Assembly: GCF_027359415.1 (NCBI RefSeq)
Contig: NZ_CP114780.1
Location: 372,001-436,000, forward strand
Length of the DNA stretch: 64,000 bases
Direction of reading: 5' to 3'
From: Prochlorococcus marinus str. MIT 0918
Lineage (GTDB): Bacteria > Cyanobacteriota > Cyanobacteriia > PCC-6307 > Cyanobiaceae
Shown: in pieces, positions 40,387 through 51,154 of the stretch
How positions within the stretch are numbered: position 1 is the first letter of the stretch
How the letters are laid out: every line of letters starts with the position of its first letter
Notes under the pieces: model-generated
What the model saw: the letters and a program-made list of their open reading frames with translations, nothing else
The model's database searches: none
What the model was told of the DNA's origin: nothing
Program-made: the position numbers and the translations under genes

Positions 40387-40620
40387 ATGGCTATCCCTTA
40401 TAAAGAACAATCAGACCCGATACTTACATTTGATGGTAAACGCTATAATGTAAAAGAATTACCAGATGAAACAAAGGAAATTCTAAAAGGGCTTCAAGTA
40501 GCAGATAATCAACTAAGGCTATATGAAGATACACTTAAAGTATTGGCAGTTGGCAGGCAATCTATGGCTAAACAACTTAGTGAAAGTCTGAGAAATATTA
40601 AATCCTTAGAAGAAAAGTGA
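40387..40620 (+). CDS. Small conserved protein, DUF6447-like
   Basis: A 77-residue soluble protein whose ILTFDGKRYNVKELPDETKE opening and KGLQVADNQLRLYEDTLKVL helix resemble DUF6447. Function unknown. It lies 63 bases downstream of the ABC exporter and convergent with carB. Confidence 0.6.
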   Translation: MAIPYKEQSDPILTFDGKRYNVKELPDETKEILKGLQVADNQLRLYEDTLKVLAVGRQSMAKQLSESLRNIKSLEEK

Positions 40621-40646
40621 ATTAATTTTTCTAATCAATTAACTTA

Positions 40647-43600
40647 CTATTTGTGGATATCTTGCAATGCATTCACAGATATATCCTCATTTTGTAGTGC
40701 ATAAATACCCTCTACCGCAGCTCTAGCACCAGCTAAAGTAGTAAGAGTTGGAACTGAGTAATCAAGCGCAGCCCTTCGTAAATATTTATCATCATGAATG
40801 GCTTGCCTACCAATAGGTGTATTAATAATCAGCTGAATATGACCAGACCTAATCTGATCCTCAATGTTAGGTCTACCTTCATGGACTTTTAACACTTTTA
40901 AAACTTCAATACCTGCTTTTGATATAAATTCTGCAGTACCAGATGTAGCTCTCAATGAAAACCCCAAATCAACAAGGCCTTGCGCAATAGGAATCAAACC
41001 TGACTTATCCCTATCATTAGCAGATAAAAATACTATTCCCTTAGTTGGGAGAGCCTCTCCTGCTGAAATTTCTGACTTTGCGTATGCCATACCAAAATTA
41101 TTTGCTGAGGACATAACTTCACCAGTGGATCTCATCTCAGGACCTAAAACACTGTCAGATCCAGGAAACTTTCTAAAAGGCAATACAGCTTCTTTTATGG
41201 TTTGCAGTGGAGGAACTGGTTCATTGTGTATCCCTAGTTCACTTAATGTTTTTCCTATAAGAAGACTTGTAGCTAATCTTGCTATAGGTAATCCAGTTGC
41301 CTTAGAAACAAAAGGAACTGTCCTTGAGGCTCTTGGATTAGCCTCAATAATAAATACTTTTTCTATACCCAAAATATCTTTTTGAACAGCAAACTGAAGG
41401 TTTATTAATCCAGTTACATTTAATGAATTAGATATAGATTTTGTCCATTGTTTTATAATTTCAATAGAACTTTGAGAAAGTGATACTGATGGCAAGCAAC
41501 AAGCTGAATCTCCAGAATGAACTCCAGCTGGTTCTATATGTTCCATAAGGCCAGCAATAACAACATTACCAGTAGAATCTGATAAAGCATCTACATCTAC
41601 CTCAATAGCATTTTCTAAATATTGATCTATCAACACTGGGTGATCAGGTTCAACCTTAACGGCCTGTTTCATATATGTTTGTAATTCATTCTTCTCATAA
41701 ACTATTTCCATTGCTCTACCACCAAGAACATAAGAGGGTCTAACAACTAAAGGGTATGAAATCTTTTTCGCAACTTGTTCTGCTTCAAATGATGATCTAG
41801 CAATTCCATTTTTAGGTTGTCGGATCTTTAATTGATTTAATATCTGATCAAATTGTTCTCTATCTTCTGCTGTATCTATTGAAGTAGGAGATGTTCCAAG
41901 TATTTTTGCGCCTGATTTTTTCCCGTCTTCAGATTGTAACCATTTAAAGATAGGAATAGAAAGTTTTAGAGGTGTTTGTCCTCCAAACTGAATTATTACG
42001 CCATCTGGTCTTTCTTGCTCAATAACATTCAAGACATCTTCTAAAGTTAAAGGTTCAAAATAAAGACAATCACTAGTGTCATAATCAGTTGAAACAGTTT
42101 CTGGATTACTATTAAGCATTATTGTATTGAAGCCTTCTTTCTGTAATTGAAATGAAGCATGACAACAACAATAATCAAATTCGATTCCCTGACCTATTCT
42201 ATTAGGACCACCTCCTAGAATCAGTATTTTCTTATTTTTAAATTTATTAATTTCTGACAATTGTTTTTTTTCTATGGTAGTTCCATCAGAATTAATTAGA
42301 TAAAAAGGCTTTTCATATGTAGAGTAATGATAGGGTGTACTTGACTCAAACTCTGCTGCACATGTATCTACAGTTTTATAAGTAGGTATTATATTATATT
42401 TCTTTCTTATAGACCTAATATCATATTCACTAATACTAAAAGAATCTCCTATTTGAATATCTGAAAATCCTAATTGCTTAAGCTCAAATAAAAATTTGGG
42501 GTCTAAATTACTAATATTGTTAAGTTTTTTTAGCCTTGTTTCTGCGTTAACTATATTTCTTAATTTTGATAGGAACCAAAGGTCAATGTGCGATAGAGAA
42601 TTTATATAATCATCAGATTTACCATTTAACATTGCTAATTTAATTGCTATTATTCTATCTGGCGAAGGAACTCTTAAGAATCTATCAATTTCACTTAAGC
42701 CAAAAGGAAGATTATTTTCATCAAATGACCAACCTGATAAACCAGTTTCTAATGATCGCAAAGCTTTTTGAAAAGACTCCTCAAAACATCTACCTATAGC
42801 CATCACTTCACCAACAGATTTCATGGATGTATTTAAAATTGCAGGAGATCCATTAAATTTTTCAAACGCAAAACGAGGGATTTTAGTAACGATATAATCA
42901 ATTGTTGGCTCAAAACATGAAGGAGTTTTTGTTGTTATATCATTAGTTATCTCATCTAATCTATAACCAACAGCCAAAAGTGCTGCGATTTTTGCAATCG
43001 GAAATCCTGTCGCTTTACTTGCTAATGCTGAAGATCTTGAAACCCTCGGATTCATTTCAATAACGATTACTTCACCATCAATAGGGTTAATAGCAAATTG
43101 AATATTACTACCACCAGTTGCAACACCTATTTCTCTAATAATTTTAATAGATTGATCTCTTAACCTTTGATATTCTTTATCAGTTAATGTTTGCGCTGGA
43201 GCAACAGTTATAGAATCACCAGTATGTACCCCCATTGGATCAAAATTCTCTATACTACATACAATAACTACATTATCTGATATATCTCTCATTACTTCTA
43301 ATTCAAATTCCTTCCATCCCAATAAAGACTTTTCTATAAGTATTTGAGATACTGGACTAGATTCTATACCTGATTTACAGATCTCTATAAACTCCTCTTC
43401 ATTATAAGCAATACCACCTCCAGTACCACCTAAGGTAAAAGCAGGTCTAATTATTCTAGGAAAAGAATGTATATTAGAACCAACAATCTTAGCCTCCTCA
43501 ATATCACAAGCTATTCCAGATGGACATACATTTACTCCTATTTTTTCCATACTACTTTTAAACAATTGACGATCTTCAGCCTTTTTAATTGAAATTAAAT

Positions 43601-43955
43601 CTGCTCCTATTAGTTCAACTCCAAACTTTTTCAAATTTCCAGATTCAGATAAATCTACTGCTGCGTTAAGAGCCGTTTGTCCTCCCATAGTTGGCAAAAG
43701 AGCATCAGGCCTCTCTAATTCAATGATTTTTGTTATGACCTCTGTGGTTAAAGGTTCTATATATGTCCTGTCTGCCATTTCAGGATCTGTCATGATCGAG
43801 GCAGGATTTGAATTAACAAGAATAACTTCATATCCCTCATTCTTGAGGGCTTTGCAGGCTTGAGTACCTGAATAGTCGAATTCACAGGCCTGGCCAATAA
43901 CAATTGGACCTGAACCAAGAATTAATATGCGACGTATATCTTTACGCCGTGGCAT
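40647..43955 (-). CDS. carB: Carbamoyl-phosphate synthase large subunit
   Basis: A 1102-residue enzyme making carbamoyl phosphate for arginine and pyrimidine synthesis. Both ATP-grasp halves are complete: each opens with an [14 protein letters not shown]- or [14 protein letters not shown]-type block and has GG-rich grasp motifs. The C-terminal allosteric MGS-like domain (about 960-1080) with [20 protein letters not shown] is present. Start ATG at 43955. Confidence 0.97.
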   Translation of the reverse strand: MPRRKDIRRILILGSGPIVIGQACEFDYSGTQACKALKNEGYEVILVNSNPASIMTDPEMADRTYIEPLTTEVITKIIELERPDALLPTMGGQTALNAAVDLSESGNLKKFGVELIGADLISIKKAEDRQLFKSSMEKIGVNVCPSGIACDIEEAKIVGSNIHSFPRIIRPAFTLGGTGGGIAYNEEEFIEICKSGIESSPVSQILIEKSLLGWKEFELEVMRDISDNVVIVCSIENFDPMGVHTGDSITVAPAQTLTDKEYQRLRDQSIKIIREIGVATGGSNIQFAINPIDGEVIVIEMNPRVSRSSALASKATGFPIAKIAALLAVGYRLDEITNDITTKTPSCFEPTIDYIVTKIPRFAFEKFNGSPAILNTSMKSVGEVMAIGRCFEESFQKALRSLETGLSGWSFDENNLPFGLSEIDRFLRVPSPDRIIAIKLAMLNGKSDDYINSLSHIDLWFLSKLRNIVNAETRLKKLNNISNLDPKFLFELKQLGFSDIQIGDSFSISEYDIRSIRKKYNIIPTYKTVDTCAAEFESSTPYHYSTYEKPFYLINSDGTTIEKKQLSEINKFKNKKILILGGGPNRIGQGIEFDYCCCHASFQLQKEGFNTIMLNSNPETVSTDYDTSDCLYFEPLTLEDVLNVIEQERPDGVIIQFGGQTPLKLSIPIFKWLQSEDGKKSGAKILGTSPTSIDTAEDREQFDQILNQLKIRQPKNGIARSSFEAEQVAKKISYPLVVRPSYVLGGRAMEIVYEKNELQTYMKQAVKVEPDHPVLIDQYLENAIEVDVDALSDSTGNVVIAGLMEHIEPAGVHSGDSACCLPSVSLSQSSIEIIKQWTKSISNSLNVTGLINLQFAVQKDILGIEKVFIIEANPRASRTVPFVSKATGLPIARLATSLLIGKTLSELGIHNEPVPPLQTIKEAVLPFRKFPGSDSVLGPEMRSTGEVMSSANNFGMAYAKSEISAGEALPTKGIVFLSANDRDKSGLIPIAQGLVDLGFSLRATSGTAEFISKAGIEVLKVLKVHEGRPNIEDQIRSGHIQLIINTPIGRQAIHDDKYLRRAALDYSVPTLTTLAGARAAVEGIYALQNEDISVNALQDIHK

Positions 43956-44076
43956 TGTTTTTAATAATTTGCTCTGATTTTCATGTAGCTTCTATTCAAG
44001 CTGATAAGAGTCAGCTAACCAAGTCGCTACTAACATACAAATAATAGCTAAGTTGTTTGGATTGAGAAGCTAAACC

Positions 44077-44712
44077 ATGAGCGAGCTACAGCGTTTAAAA
44101 GGACTACTTCCACCTGAAAATCAAAGCTGGGTTTTCGTAGAACCTGCAGCAGCTATAGATCCTCCTCTTATCGACTTGGAAGAGATTGGAAGAGATGAAG
44201 TTGAAATACAAATAGATATAGAACAATGGGAAACATTTGCACTTGATCATAGAAATTTACTTTTCTGGCATGAAGTTGGAAGAATTCAAAACGATACAAT
44301 TCCAAGAGATGGCTGGGAGATGGCAGCTCTAGCTATTGGTCTTGGTGGTGCAATTGGAGAATTATGGGTTCAAGATGGTTTATTACTTTTAATGGCTTTA
44401 GGACTTTCTGGTTTTGCAGGTTACAGACTTTATTTAAAAAACAATTCAGAAAAGAGAATACAAGATGCCATTTCGGCTGACGAAAGAGCAATTGATCTGG
44501 CATGTAGGTTTGGATATAGTGTTCCTAATGCTTATAAAAGTCTTGGGGGAGCACTTAAAGATTTAATCGAAAAAACACGTAAAAAGAAAAAAAGATCATT
44601 TTACGAAGATAGGCTAGAGGCACTTAGGAAAAGTGCAGAAAGAGCAAGAGCAGAAATGGCGTCACAGGAAGGCTCTAGTCAATCAATAACGAGTGAAAAT
44701 GTATATGGATAG
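44077..44712 (+). CDS. DUF3318 membrane protein
   Basis: A 211-residue protein of the cyanobacterial DUF3318 family: a soluble N-terminal part including QWETFALDHRNLLFWHEVGR, two adjacent membrane helices (about 88-104 and 106-122), and a basic helical C-terminus rich in Arg, Ala and Glu. Function unknown. It overlaps the start of rsfS, so the two are likely coupled. Confidence 0.85.
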   Translation: MSELQRLKGLLPPENQSWVFVEPAAAIDPPLIDLEEIGRDEVEIQIDIEQWETFALDHRNLLFWHEVGRIQNDTIPRDGWEMAALAIGLGGAIGELWVQDGLLLLMALGLSGFAGYRLYLKNNSEKRIQDAISADERAIDLACRFGYSVPNAYKSLGGALKDLIEKTRKKKKRSFYEDRLEALRKSAERARAEMASQEGSSQSITSENVYG

Positions 44713-45058
44713 TAAAAGGTTAATTAAGATTGCTGCAGAAGCAGCAGATAATCTTAAAGCTTCGAATATTAAGTTGATTCAAATTGAAAAGGTTTCAAGC
44801 CTTGCTGATTGGATTATGATTAGCGAAGGTTTATCAGACGTTCAAGTAAGATCAATAGTTAAAGCAATTGAAATTAAATTAAATGAAGATGCAAACTTAT
44901 TACCTTTAAGAAAAGAAGGTGTTATCGAAGCAAAGTGGGCTTTGCTTGATTATGGAGACATAATAATTAATATATTTCAACCTAAGGAAAGAAAGTACTA
45001 TGAACTAGAAGCCTTTTGGAGCAATGGAATAACCCATAATTATTCAGAACAGTATTGA
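44705..45058 (+). CDS. rsfS: Ribosomal silencing factor RsfS
   Basis: A RsfS/YbeB-type factor (about 117 residues from ATG 44705) that binds L14 and blocks subunit joining when nutrients are low. Landmarks are EKVSSLADWIMISEGLSDVQVRSI and EAKWALLDYGDIIINIFQP followed by RKYYELEAFW. A GTG (44693) and an ATG (44699) lie just upstream in frame. The start overlaps the DUF3318 stop. Confidence 0.92.
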   Translation: MDSKRLIKIAAEAADNLKASNIKLIQIEKVSSLADWIMISEGLSDVQVRSIVKAIEIKLNEDANLLPLRKEGVIEAKWALLDYGDIIINIFQPKERKYYELEAFWSNGITHNYSEQY

Positions 45059-45068
45059 TCAAATAACC

Positions 45069-45569
45069 TTGAAACAATCAAATTACAGTCCTGTTCCTAT
45101 AAAACAAATACCATTACAGGAATTCATTGAATTATCTAAATCAATTTTTTTTTCTTGGCCATTAAAAGGGTCTATTCAACTTAATATAAGGTTATTTATA
45201 ACTTGGTTATTATTTCTACCAATATTTCTAATCATAATTAGTGGTAGCTATTCTCTAAAAAATGATCTGTTTAATTATTTAATCATTTCTTTTTTATCTA
45301 GTCTCCTTATACCTTTCATCTTATTAATAAGACAATTACTTGGATGGAGTTATGTTTACAAAAGGCTTAAATCTGAAGCTATTAACTATGAAGAAACAGA
45401 TTGGCATGATGGTCAAAGTTGGAAAAAACCCATTATTTGGCAGAATAGAGATAAACTAGTTGCAAATAATGACCTAATGCCAATATTAACAACGTTAAAA
45501 AGATCACTCTTTGTGCTAACGTTAATCTTTATATTTTCATCCTCTCTAATAGTATACAAATTCAACTAA
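45069..45569 (+). CDS. CGLD27-family (DUF1230) membrane protein
   Basis: A 166-residue membrane protein matching CGLD27 (PF06799), a family shared by cyanobacteria, algae and plants and linked to photosynthesis and iron homeostasis. It has two hydrophobic segments (about 43-59 and 67-87), a RQLLGWSYVYKRLKSEAINYEE block and a WHDGQSWKKP segment typical of the family. The start is a TTG at 45069, the only reasonable candidate. Confidence 0.8.
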   Translation: MKQSNYSPVPIKQIPLQEFIELSKSIFFSWPLKGSIQLNIRLFITWLLFLPIFLIIISGSYSLKNDLFNYLIISFLSSLLIPFILLIRQLLGWSYVYKRLKSEAINYEETDWHDGQSWKKPIIWQNRDKLVANNDLMPILTTLKRSLFVLTLIFIFSSSLIVYKFN

Positions 45570-45573
45570 ATTA

Positions 45574-46548
45574 ATGAACATTAATAAAAATATGAACTTA
45601 GATAATATGAATAGGAATTACTTAAGAGTTTATCTTAAGAGAAACTCATCTATAGAGTCTGTTCATATAGTTAATGCTGTTATATGTGACAAAAAAGGCC
45701 GGATATTAATGAAAGCTGGAGATCCAAAATACACAACATTTATAAGATCTGCATTAAAACCATTCCAAGCTATTCCTTTTGTAAGTTCAGGTGCTTATAA
45801 AAATTCATTATTAGATGAAAAAACACTTGCAATAGCATGTAGTTCCCATGCTGGAACAACAAATCATGCTCGGCAATCATTTAAAATTTTATGGTATTCA
45901 AAAATTGAAGCTTCTCAACTTCAATGCCCAATACCAGAAGGAAAAAATAATAGACTTGAACATAATTGTTCTGGAAAACATGCTGCATTTTTAGCAACCT
46001 GTAAAAAAATGAATTGGCCATTAAATAATTATTTAGATATTAATCATCCTCTTCAAATTGAAATTAATAGAAGAGTTTCAGAACTAATTGGAATACCGCG
46101 TGAAGAACTCATCTCAGCCAAAGATGATTGCGGTGCACCTACACTAAAAATGCAACTTGATCAAATGGCGTTACTTTATGCACATTTAGGAGATTCAACA
46201 CATAGCGAATTAGAACAAATTAATCGAGCAATGATAAGACAACCTGAACTAATTGCTGGCATAGGTAAATTTGATACAGAAGTAATAAAAAGAGCTCATG
46301 GACAATTGTTATGCAAGGGAGGTTCTGAAGGAATTCAATGCATAAGCAAACTAGGTGATGGAATGGGAATTGCTATAAAGGTTCAAGATGGTTCTAAAAG
46401 AGCCAAGCAAGCTGTAGCTCTTCATTTGTTAAAGCAATTAGAATGGATGACTCCAATAAGCCTTCAGGAACTAGAAGATCAGGTCTTAAAAATAAAACCA
46501 GGATTAGAACTTGAAGTGGAGGGTCAACTAAAATTTCAAGAAAACTAA
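45574..46548 (+). CDS. L-asparaginase II family protein
   Basis: A 324-residue protein of the asparaginase II family (PF06089, unrelated to AnsA/B). The SALKPFQAIPF and ACSSHAGTTNHA blocks are present, followed by HNCSGKHAAFLATCK and GGSEGIQCISKLGDG. Likely hydrolyses asparagine to aspartate and ammonia, in the cytoplasm. Start ATG 45574; other ATGs at 45592 and 45607 are alternatives. Confidence 0.88.
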   Translation: MNINKNMNLDNMNRNYLRVYLKRNSSIESVHIVNAVICDKKGRILMKAGDPKYTTFIRSALKPFQAIPFVSSGAYKNSLLDEKTLAIACSSHAGTTNHARQSFKILWYSKIEASQLQCPIPEGKNNRLEHNCSGKHAAFLATCKKMNWPLNNYLDINHPLQIEINRRVSELIGIPREELISAKDDCGAPTLKMQLDQMALLYAHLGDSTHSELEQINRAMIRQPELIAGIGKFDTEVIKRAHGQLLCKGGSEGIQCISKLGDGMGIAIKVQDGSKRAKQAVALHLLKQLEWMTPISLQELEDQVLKIKPGLELEVEGQLKFQEN

Positions 46549-46597
46549 ATCTTTTATATAAGCAATTGGTACATTCACATGTATGCTTATAGAGCAT

Positions 46598-46674
<77 letters not shown>

Positions 46675-46680
46675 ACATAA

Positions 46681-46707
46681 AAGCCAGTCTTTGACTGGCT
46701 TTTTTTA
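46681..46707 (+). terminator. Rho-independent terminator after tRNA-fMet
   Basis: Stem AAGCCAGTC / GACTGGCTT with a 3-base loop followed by a seven-T run, 6 bases after the tRNA end. Confidence 0.9.
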
Positions 46708-46932
46708 ATGTCAGCTAAAAATATTAATTAAAATAAATCCCTCTAGCATCTAAATACAACTTTTCTTCTAATTTATTCAATACCAATAAAAAACATACCT
46801 AGGCAATCTAGAGTTATTATGCCTCTTCAGACCAAGGGCTATCTAGTTATACTAGTCACTCTAGGTAGAGATCTTTTTAGTTAGTCTTATATATATATAT
46901 ATATAATAGTAGAGGATAAGTAAATTATTTGT

Positions 46933-47889
46933 ATGAATAAAATAAATGTTGCTGATCCTGGGATAAAAGGGATTAATTTAAGGACCAATGACGTTAGTGA
47001 AGCTGAAATAAAATCCTGCAGAATATGTGGATCATATAAATTGGAGAGAGCTCTTGAAGTTCAATCAAACCCTAATATTTACTTTACGAGATGCACAGAT
47101 TGCAGAATTACACAATGCTCATGTTTACCTAAAAAAGCATTCATAGAAAATCTTTATAACGAAAAGCAGAACTTACTTTCAAAAACAGAAGTTAATGTAG
47201 GAGATAGACTTGGGCATGCAGCATCGCATATTGCTAAAAATCTATATCGACAATTAAATAATAGAGATAGGCTATTAAATACAAAAGTAATACATGTTCT
47301 TGATTTTGGTGGAGGCACTGGACAACTCTCAATAGAAATTTTAAAAAAACTTAGAAAGCTTTTAGGGAATATTCAATTTGAGCTAAATATTTGTGATTAC
47401 AGTAAACCAGAGTTAAAAAAAAATATAATAGGAATAAAAACTAAATCATATAGAACTTTAAGTGATCTGCCAGAATTAGCTACCTTTGACATTTGTATAG
47501 CATCTTCAATCTTGGAACATGTAACCGATCCAATTAATGATCTTTTTATAATAATATCAAAAATAAATCGTGATGGCATAATTTACATGAGAACTCCATG
47601 GATAATTCCCTTAGCGGCATTATTAAAGAGAATAAAGATAAAAATTGATACTTTATATCCTATTCACTTATATGACATGGGCGGAGATTTCTATGAAGGG
47701 AAAGTATTGCGTAAGCTGATTAATAGAAATTACAAAATAGTTATGTCTAGAACAAGTTTTATTAATGCTAGTCCAAGTAAACAATTCATAACGTATATAC
47801 TATCGGCAATACTTAAGATGCCAACATATATTTTCGGCATTAAATGGCCTTTTTGTGGAGGTTGGGAAGTTATTTTTAAAATACTCTAA
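46933..47889 (+). CDS. SAM-dependent methyltransferase with N-terminal zinc site
   Basis: A 318-residue class I methyltransferase. An N-terminal zinc-ribbon-like knuckle is formed by C29xxC32 and C54xxC57. The SAM-binding motif I is VLDFGGGTG (122-130), with an LEHVTDP-type acidic loop (about 195-201). This layout recalls C-methyltransferases for unusual sugars. It lies just downstream of tRNA-fMet, preceded by a long (TA) repeat, and next to an oxygenase gene, suggesting surface-polysaccharide work (inference). Confidence 0.8.
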   Translation: MNKINVADPGIKGINLRTNDVSEAEIKSCRICGSYKLERALEVQSNPNIYFTRCTDCRITQCSCLPKKAFIENLYNEKQNLLSKTEVNVGDRLGHAASHIAKNLYRQLNNRDRLLNTKVIHVLDFGGGTGQLSIEILKKLRKLLGNIQFELNICDYSKPELKKNIIGIKTKSYRTLSDLPELATFDICIASSILEHVTDPINDLFIIISKINRDGIIYMRTPWIIPLAALLKRIKIKIDTLYPIHLYDMGGDFYEGKVLRKLINRNYKIVMSRTSFINASPSKQFITYILSAILKMPTYIFGIKWPFCGGWEVIFKIL

Positions 47890-47910
47890 AGATGATGTAA
47901 GAAATCAAAC

Positions 47911-48735
47911 TTACAAGAATCTAAATTCTAGACTAATCCTTGTGTGTTTACTTAAATTAATAGCTCCACCATGAATTAAATATGGTGAGAAAATCATAAT
48001 TTCTCCATAATCTACTATTGGTCTAATAAGATTTAATGGCTCTTTAGAAGCTTTTGAAAGAATAGCTGGTACTGAAAATTTCTTCTTGTCAATAATAGGG
48101 TTTAAAAGAGTTCTTATAATCGAATTTTCATTCCAGAAATGACTTTCTTCTATTAACGAAAGAGAACTATCATTATTAACCCCATAAATTGGCATGAAGC
48201 TATTAATAGCATTTCTTAAATGTGATATATAAACGTCTCTATGAGGTGGATTAAAATCATTAGCTGCGGGCCTAATAATTCTAATTAACAAGGCTGGTAC
48301 GTGATTTATATGTTGAAGCTGTAAATTCTTTCCAAGATTATTAGAGACCCAATGTTCTAAATCGGTTACTTTAAAAGGTAATTCATCAAAACCTATTCCA
48401 GTATTATATAGCTTCCTTACTCTCTTGTAAAAGAAAGTATCTTCCATTTTCTGGAACATATCATCTACGTTATCTGAAGATAAATTAATTTCAAAAACTT
48501 TACCAATATAATCATATACAGATTTTCTAAGATTAATAAATTGTGTGTTATCTAAAAATCTAGAAACAAAATAACCCCTATTATTATTTTTATGATGCTC
48601 TAATATATTATGGTCTGAAAGTAACAGGATCTCATTTTTAGGATCAGAAAGAATCTGTCCTTGAAAACTTCTTATTACTTTCTTCCCATTTACATAATAG
48701 AAAAAATGATCTTTTGCTAAAGAATTAGTATACAT
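47911..48735 (-). CDS. 2-oxoglutarate/Fe(II)-dependent oxygenase (phytanoyl-CoA dioxygenase-like)
   Basis: A 274-residue protein with the facial triad of the 2OG-Fe(II) fold: H165-x-D167 in PPHRDVY and H255 in LIHGGA, with R266 (HTRISLE) for 2-oxoglutarate. Fold features match the phytanoyl-CoA dioxygenase superfamily. Substrate unknown; the neighbouring methyltransferases and SGNH hydrolase suggest modification of a surface sugar or small molecule (inference). No signal peptide. Confidence 0.75.
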   Translation of the reverse strand: MYTNSLAKDHFFYYVNGKKVIRSFQGQILSDPKNEILLLSDHNILEHHKNNNRGYFVSRFLDNTQFINLRKSVYDYIGKVFEINLSSDNVDDMFQKMEDTFFYKRVRKLYNTGIGFDELPFKVTDLEHWVSNNLGKNLQLQHINHVPALLIRIIRPAANDFNPPHRDVYISHLRNAINSFMPIYGVNNDSSLSLIEESHFWNENSIIRTLLNPIIDKKKFSVPAILSKASKEPLNLIRPIVDYGEIMIFSPYLIHGGAINLSKHTRISLEFRFL

Positions 48736-48830
48736 ATACTAGCGTTATACAGTTTTTTACTGATTTTTGTAAAATAAAATCTTTAACAATATAAATTATA
48801 AGTGTATATTGTGCAAGCTAATCTAATTAA

Positions 48831-50057
48831 TTATTTGTTGATACTATTTTCTATTTTAGTAATAGCTTTAATAATAGATTCAGAAACTACTTTATGAGCA
48901 TAAGGATTCCAATGTCCATCATTAATAAATTCAAACTTATGATTTGTAGTCTTAAATACCCTTCTAAAATCATTATCCAAATCAATTATACTAAAACCTT
49001 TGCTTTTGAGTTTATTCATTAGATAGTTACGTTGCATTTCAAAATAACTACTTTTAGGTATTCTTTCGTCATATATATTCTGCCGATCAGCATCAAAAAT
49101 AAAAATTGTTTTTTTTCTTTCTAATGAAGATTTCCTTAAACGTTCAATATTATAAATAAGCAAATCAGACGAATGGTATCCATCTATATAACGTTGATGA
49201 TCAGTATCAATTTCAGAATCTATAATATTAGCTGCTATTTTACCTTCTACACAAGCATCCCATAAGAAACATAAAGGTTTGCTATAAAATATTCCTGCTG
49301 CTTCTAAGTTTATAATTATATATCTAGATAATGCAAAGTTATTTACAATAAATCTTTTAAATATAGCTCTAAAATTTTCTAAATAAGGATCAAAAATAAT
49401 ATTATTAGAATCGAGTTTGAAAAAGAAGTATCCTTTTGCAGCAATAGAACTATATTCTTTAAAAGACGTTTCAAAATCATTCGAAATAATAGTAATTATT
49501 ACATAAGAATCCTGAATCATTGCTTTGTTTGAAGCAAATTCAAGGGCCTTAACATAATGAGGAAAAGAATATCCCATTGCTCCTATAGATGTTGAGACAA
49601 TATTTAATTTCCTTTTAGTTTTATTTTGATAAATTTTACTATGGGTTAATATCCCATGAAAAGATTCATCATTTCTTACTTGTTTAGCTTCTACAAAAGA
49701 ATCTCCTATAGAAATAATTGGTATGCTATTGATATTATTTTTAGAATATTGACTAAAATCTATATCAGAAAATTGCCCTATATCATTTACATTCTTAATT
49801 ACATCAATAGGAAATGGAGGAAATGCTCCTTTTATATACCTCAATTTAGAAAAAGGTTTTCTGCGATGAAAACATTTAATATTAATTATTGAATTCTCTG
49901 GGCATTGAATTGGGAATACAATTGAAGTAGAGTCAGAAGCTGGCAAAAGTCTAGCTATAGTTTCAGCTGTAATTATTGAAATAAAGATCCCAAATGATAA
50001 TGCAACAAGATTCTTAAATGTTTTATTTAATTTATTGACGTGAATTAAGAATTTCAT
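48831..50057 (-). CDS. Membrane-anchored SGNH hydrolase-like protein
   Basis: A 408-residue protein from ATG 50057 (TTG at 50069 is an alternative). One N-terminal membrane helix (about 16-32) anchors a periplasmic domain. The catalytic serine is in ISIGDSFVEAKQV (118-121 for GDSF), an ISND segment provides the Asn, and INDGHWNPYAHKVV near the C-terminus provides Asp and His. This is the SGNH/AlgX-like group that acetylates or deacetylates sugars. Confidence 0.75.
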   Translation of the reverse strand: MKFLIHVNKLNKTFKNLVALSFGIFISIITAETIARLLPASDSTSIVFPIQCPENSIINIKCFHRRKPFSKLRYIKGAFPPFPIDVIKNVNDIGQFSDIDFSQYSKNNINSIPIISIGDSFVEAKQVRNDESFHGILTHSKIYQNKTKRKLNIVSTSIGAMGYSFPHYVKALEFASNKAMIQDSYVIITIISNDFETSFKEYSSIAAKGYFFFKLDSNNIIFDPYLENFRAIFKRFIVNNFALSRYIIINLEAAGIFYSKPLCFLWDACVEGKIAANIIDSEIDTDHQRYIDGYHSSDLLIYNIERLRKSSLERKKTIFIFDADRQNIYDERIPKSSYFEMQRNYLMNKLKSKGFSIIDLDNDFRRVFKTTNHKFEFINDGHWNPYAHKVVSESIIKAITKIENSINK

Positions 50058-50119
50058 TTTACTTTGCAAAATAAAGCCTAAGGCTTGGCATGAGATTCAA
50101 GTTGATAATTAGATAGAAT

Positions 50120-50905
50120 TCATTTTATTTCATTAGTATTCTCTATCCCTTTCTTTACTAAAACAAGCAATGAACCTCCTAATGGAAATATAAAACCTAG
50201 TTTTAAAATGAATATTTCTACTTTCATCAAAAAATATAATGCCAAATTAAGATTAGGATCTATACCTAACTCTGCCTTAGAATCATAATTTCTTGGATTG
50301 TTATTTATAAGCCGCCTTTGTAAGAACATAACTGGTAGTAATAGACTTACAAATGAAGTTGAATATATAACCTCAAAACCTTTTGACTTAAGTAAGTTAA
50401 GTAAACCTCTTTTAGAATATCTTCGGCAATGGTTTGAAAATTCATCTGTATGAGACCATAGCCAGTTATGCTGGGGCACAGATATAAGTAAGGATCCATT
50501 AGGTTTTAATGCTTTATATAAATTAGAAACTACTTTTTGATCATTTTCTATATGCTCTAATACATCAAATGTTCCTATACAATCGTAAGTATTTTCTTCA
50601 CTCATTATTGTTGCATCTATACATTTAAAATTACATGAAGGGACCCTTCTCCTTGCATACACTAAACCCTCCTCATAGTATTCACTAGCATTAAGACTTA
50701 CTTCCGGAAATTCATTTGCTAAAGCCTTTAGAACAAACCCTGTTCCACATCCTACTTCTAAATAATTAGAAAACTTATTTACTTTGTTACGTAAAACCCA
50801 TATAAGAATAGAATTTCTTGAGAGGAACCACCAATTTCCATTTTCTTTAAGGAATAGGCTTTCAAATTCTTCAGTAGGGAATACTTTATTTGACAAAAAA
50901 ATCAA
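50120..50905 (-). CDS. SAM-dependent methyltransferase
   Basis: A 261-residue class I methyltransferase. YLEVGCGTGF (about 48-57) is motif I, FDVLEHIEND follows near 115, and a hydrophobic C-terminal segment suggests a membrane contact. TTG at 50905 is the first start; a strong GGAGG lies directly before it but the spacing fits poorly, so the exact start is unsure. It is separated from the SGNH gene by about 60 bases on the same strand. Confidence 0.78.
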   Translation of the reverse strand: MIFLSNKVFPTEEFESLFLKENGNWWFLSRNSILIWVLRNKVNKFSNYLEVGCGTGFVLKALANEFPEVSLNASEYYEEGLVYARRRVPSCNFKCIDATIMSEENTYDCIGTFDVLEHIENDQKVVSNLYKALKPNGSLLISVPQHNWLWSHTDEFSNHCRRYSKRGLLNLLKSKGFEVIYSTSFVSLLLPVMFLQRRLINNNPRNYDSKAELGIDPNLNLALYFLMKVEIFILKLGFIFPLGGSLLVLVKKGIENTNEIK

Positions 50906-51088
50906 GGCCTCCTATTAATGACAATCTATTGGAAAAATCTAGATGAAAGAAATCAGATACAATAATTACCTTCTTTAGGATAATAAGCAAATTGATATCA
51001 ATGAAATGAGTATAACTAAATTCCTTATTAAACTCCAGATATAAAAAGTTACCTCAAGCAATCAATAAACTCTTTTAATTCATTGCAT

Positions 51089-51120
51089 TAAAAAGCCCTG
51101 CTATAAAGCAGGGCTTTTTA
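51089..51120 (-). terminator. Terminator downstream of the first pcb gene
   Basis: Strong hairpin AAAAAGCCCTGC / GCAGGGCTTTTT with a short loop and T-runs on both strands; it ends the minus-strand pcb transcript. Confidence 0.92.
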
Positions 51121-51154
51121 TCACAAATCAGATAGAAAAATAATCTATAGATTA

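Noticed and set aside
46819-46884. 21-codon frame MPLQTKGYLVILVTLGRDLFS after tRNA-fMet
   Set aside because: Short, no support; lies in the leader region of the methyltransferase gene.
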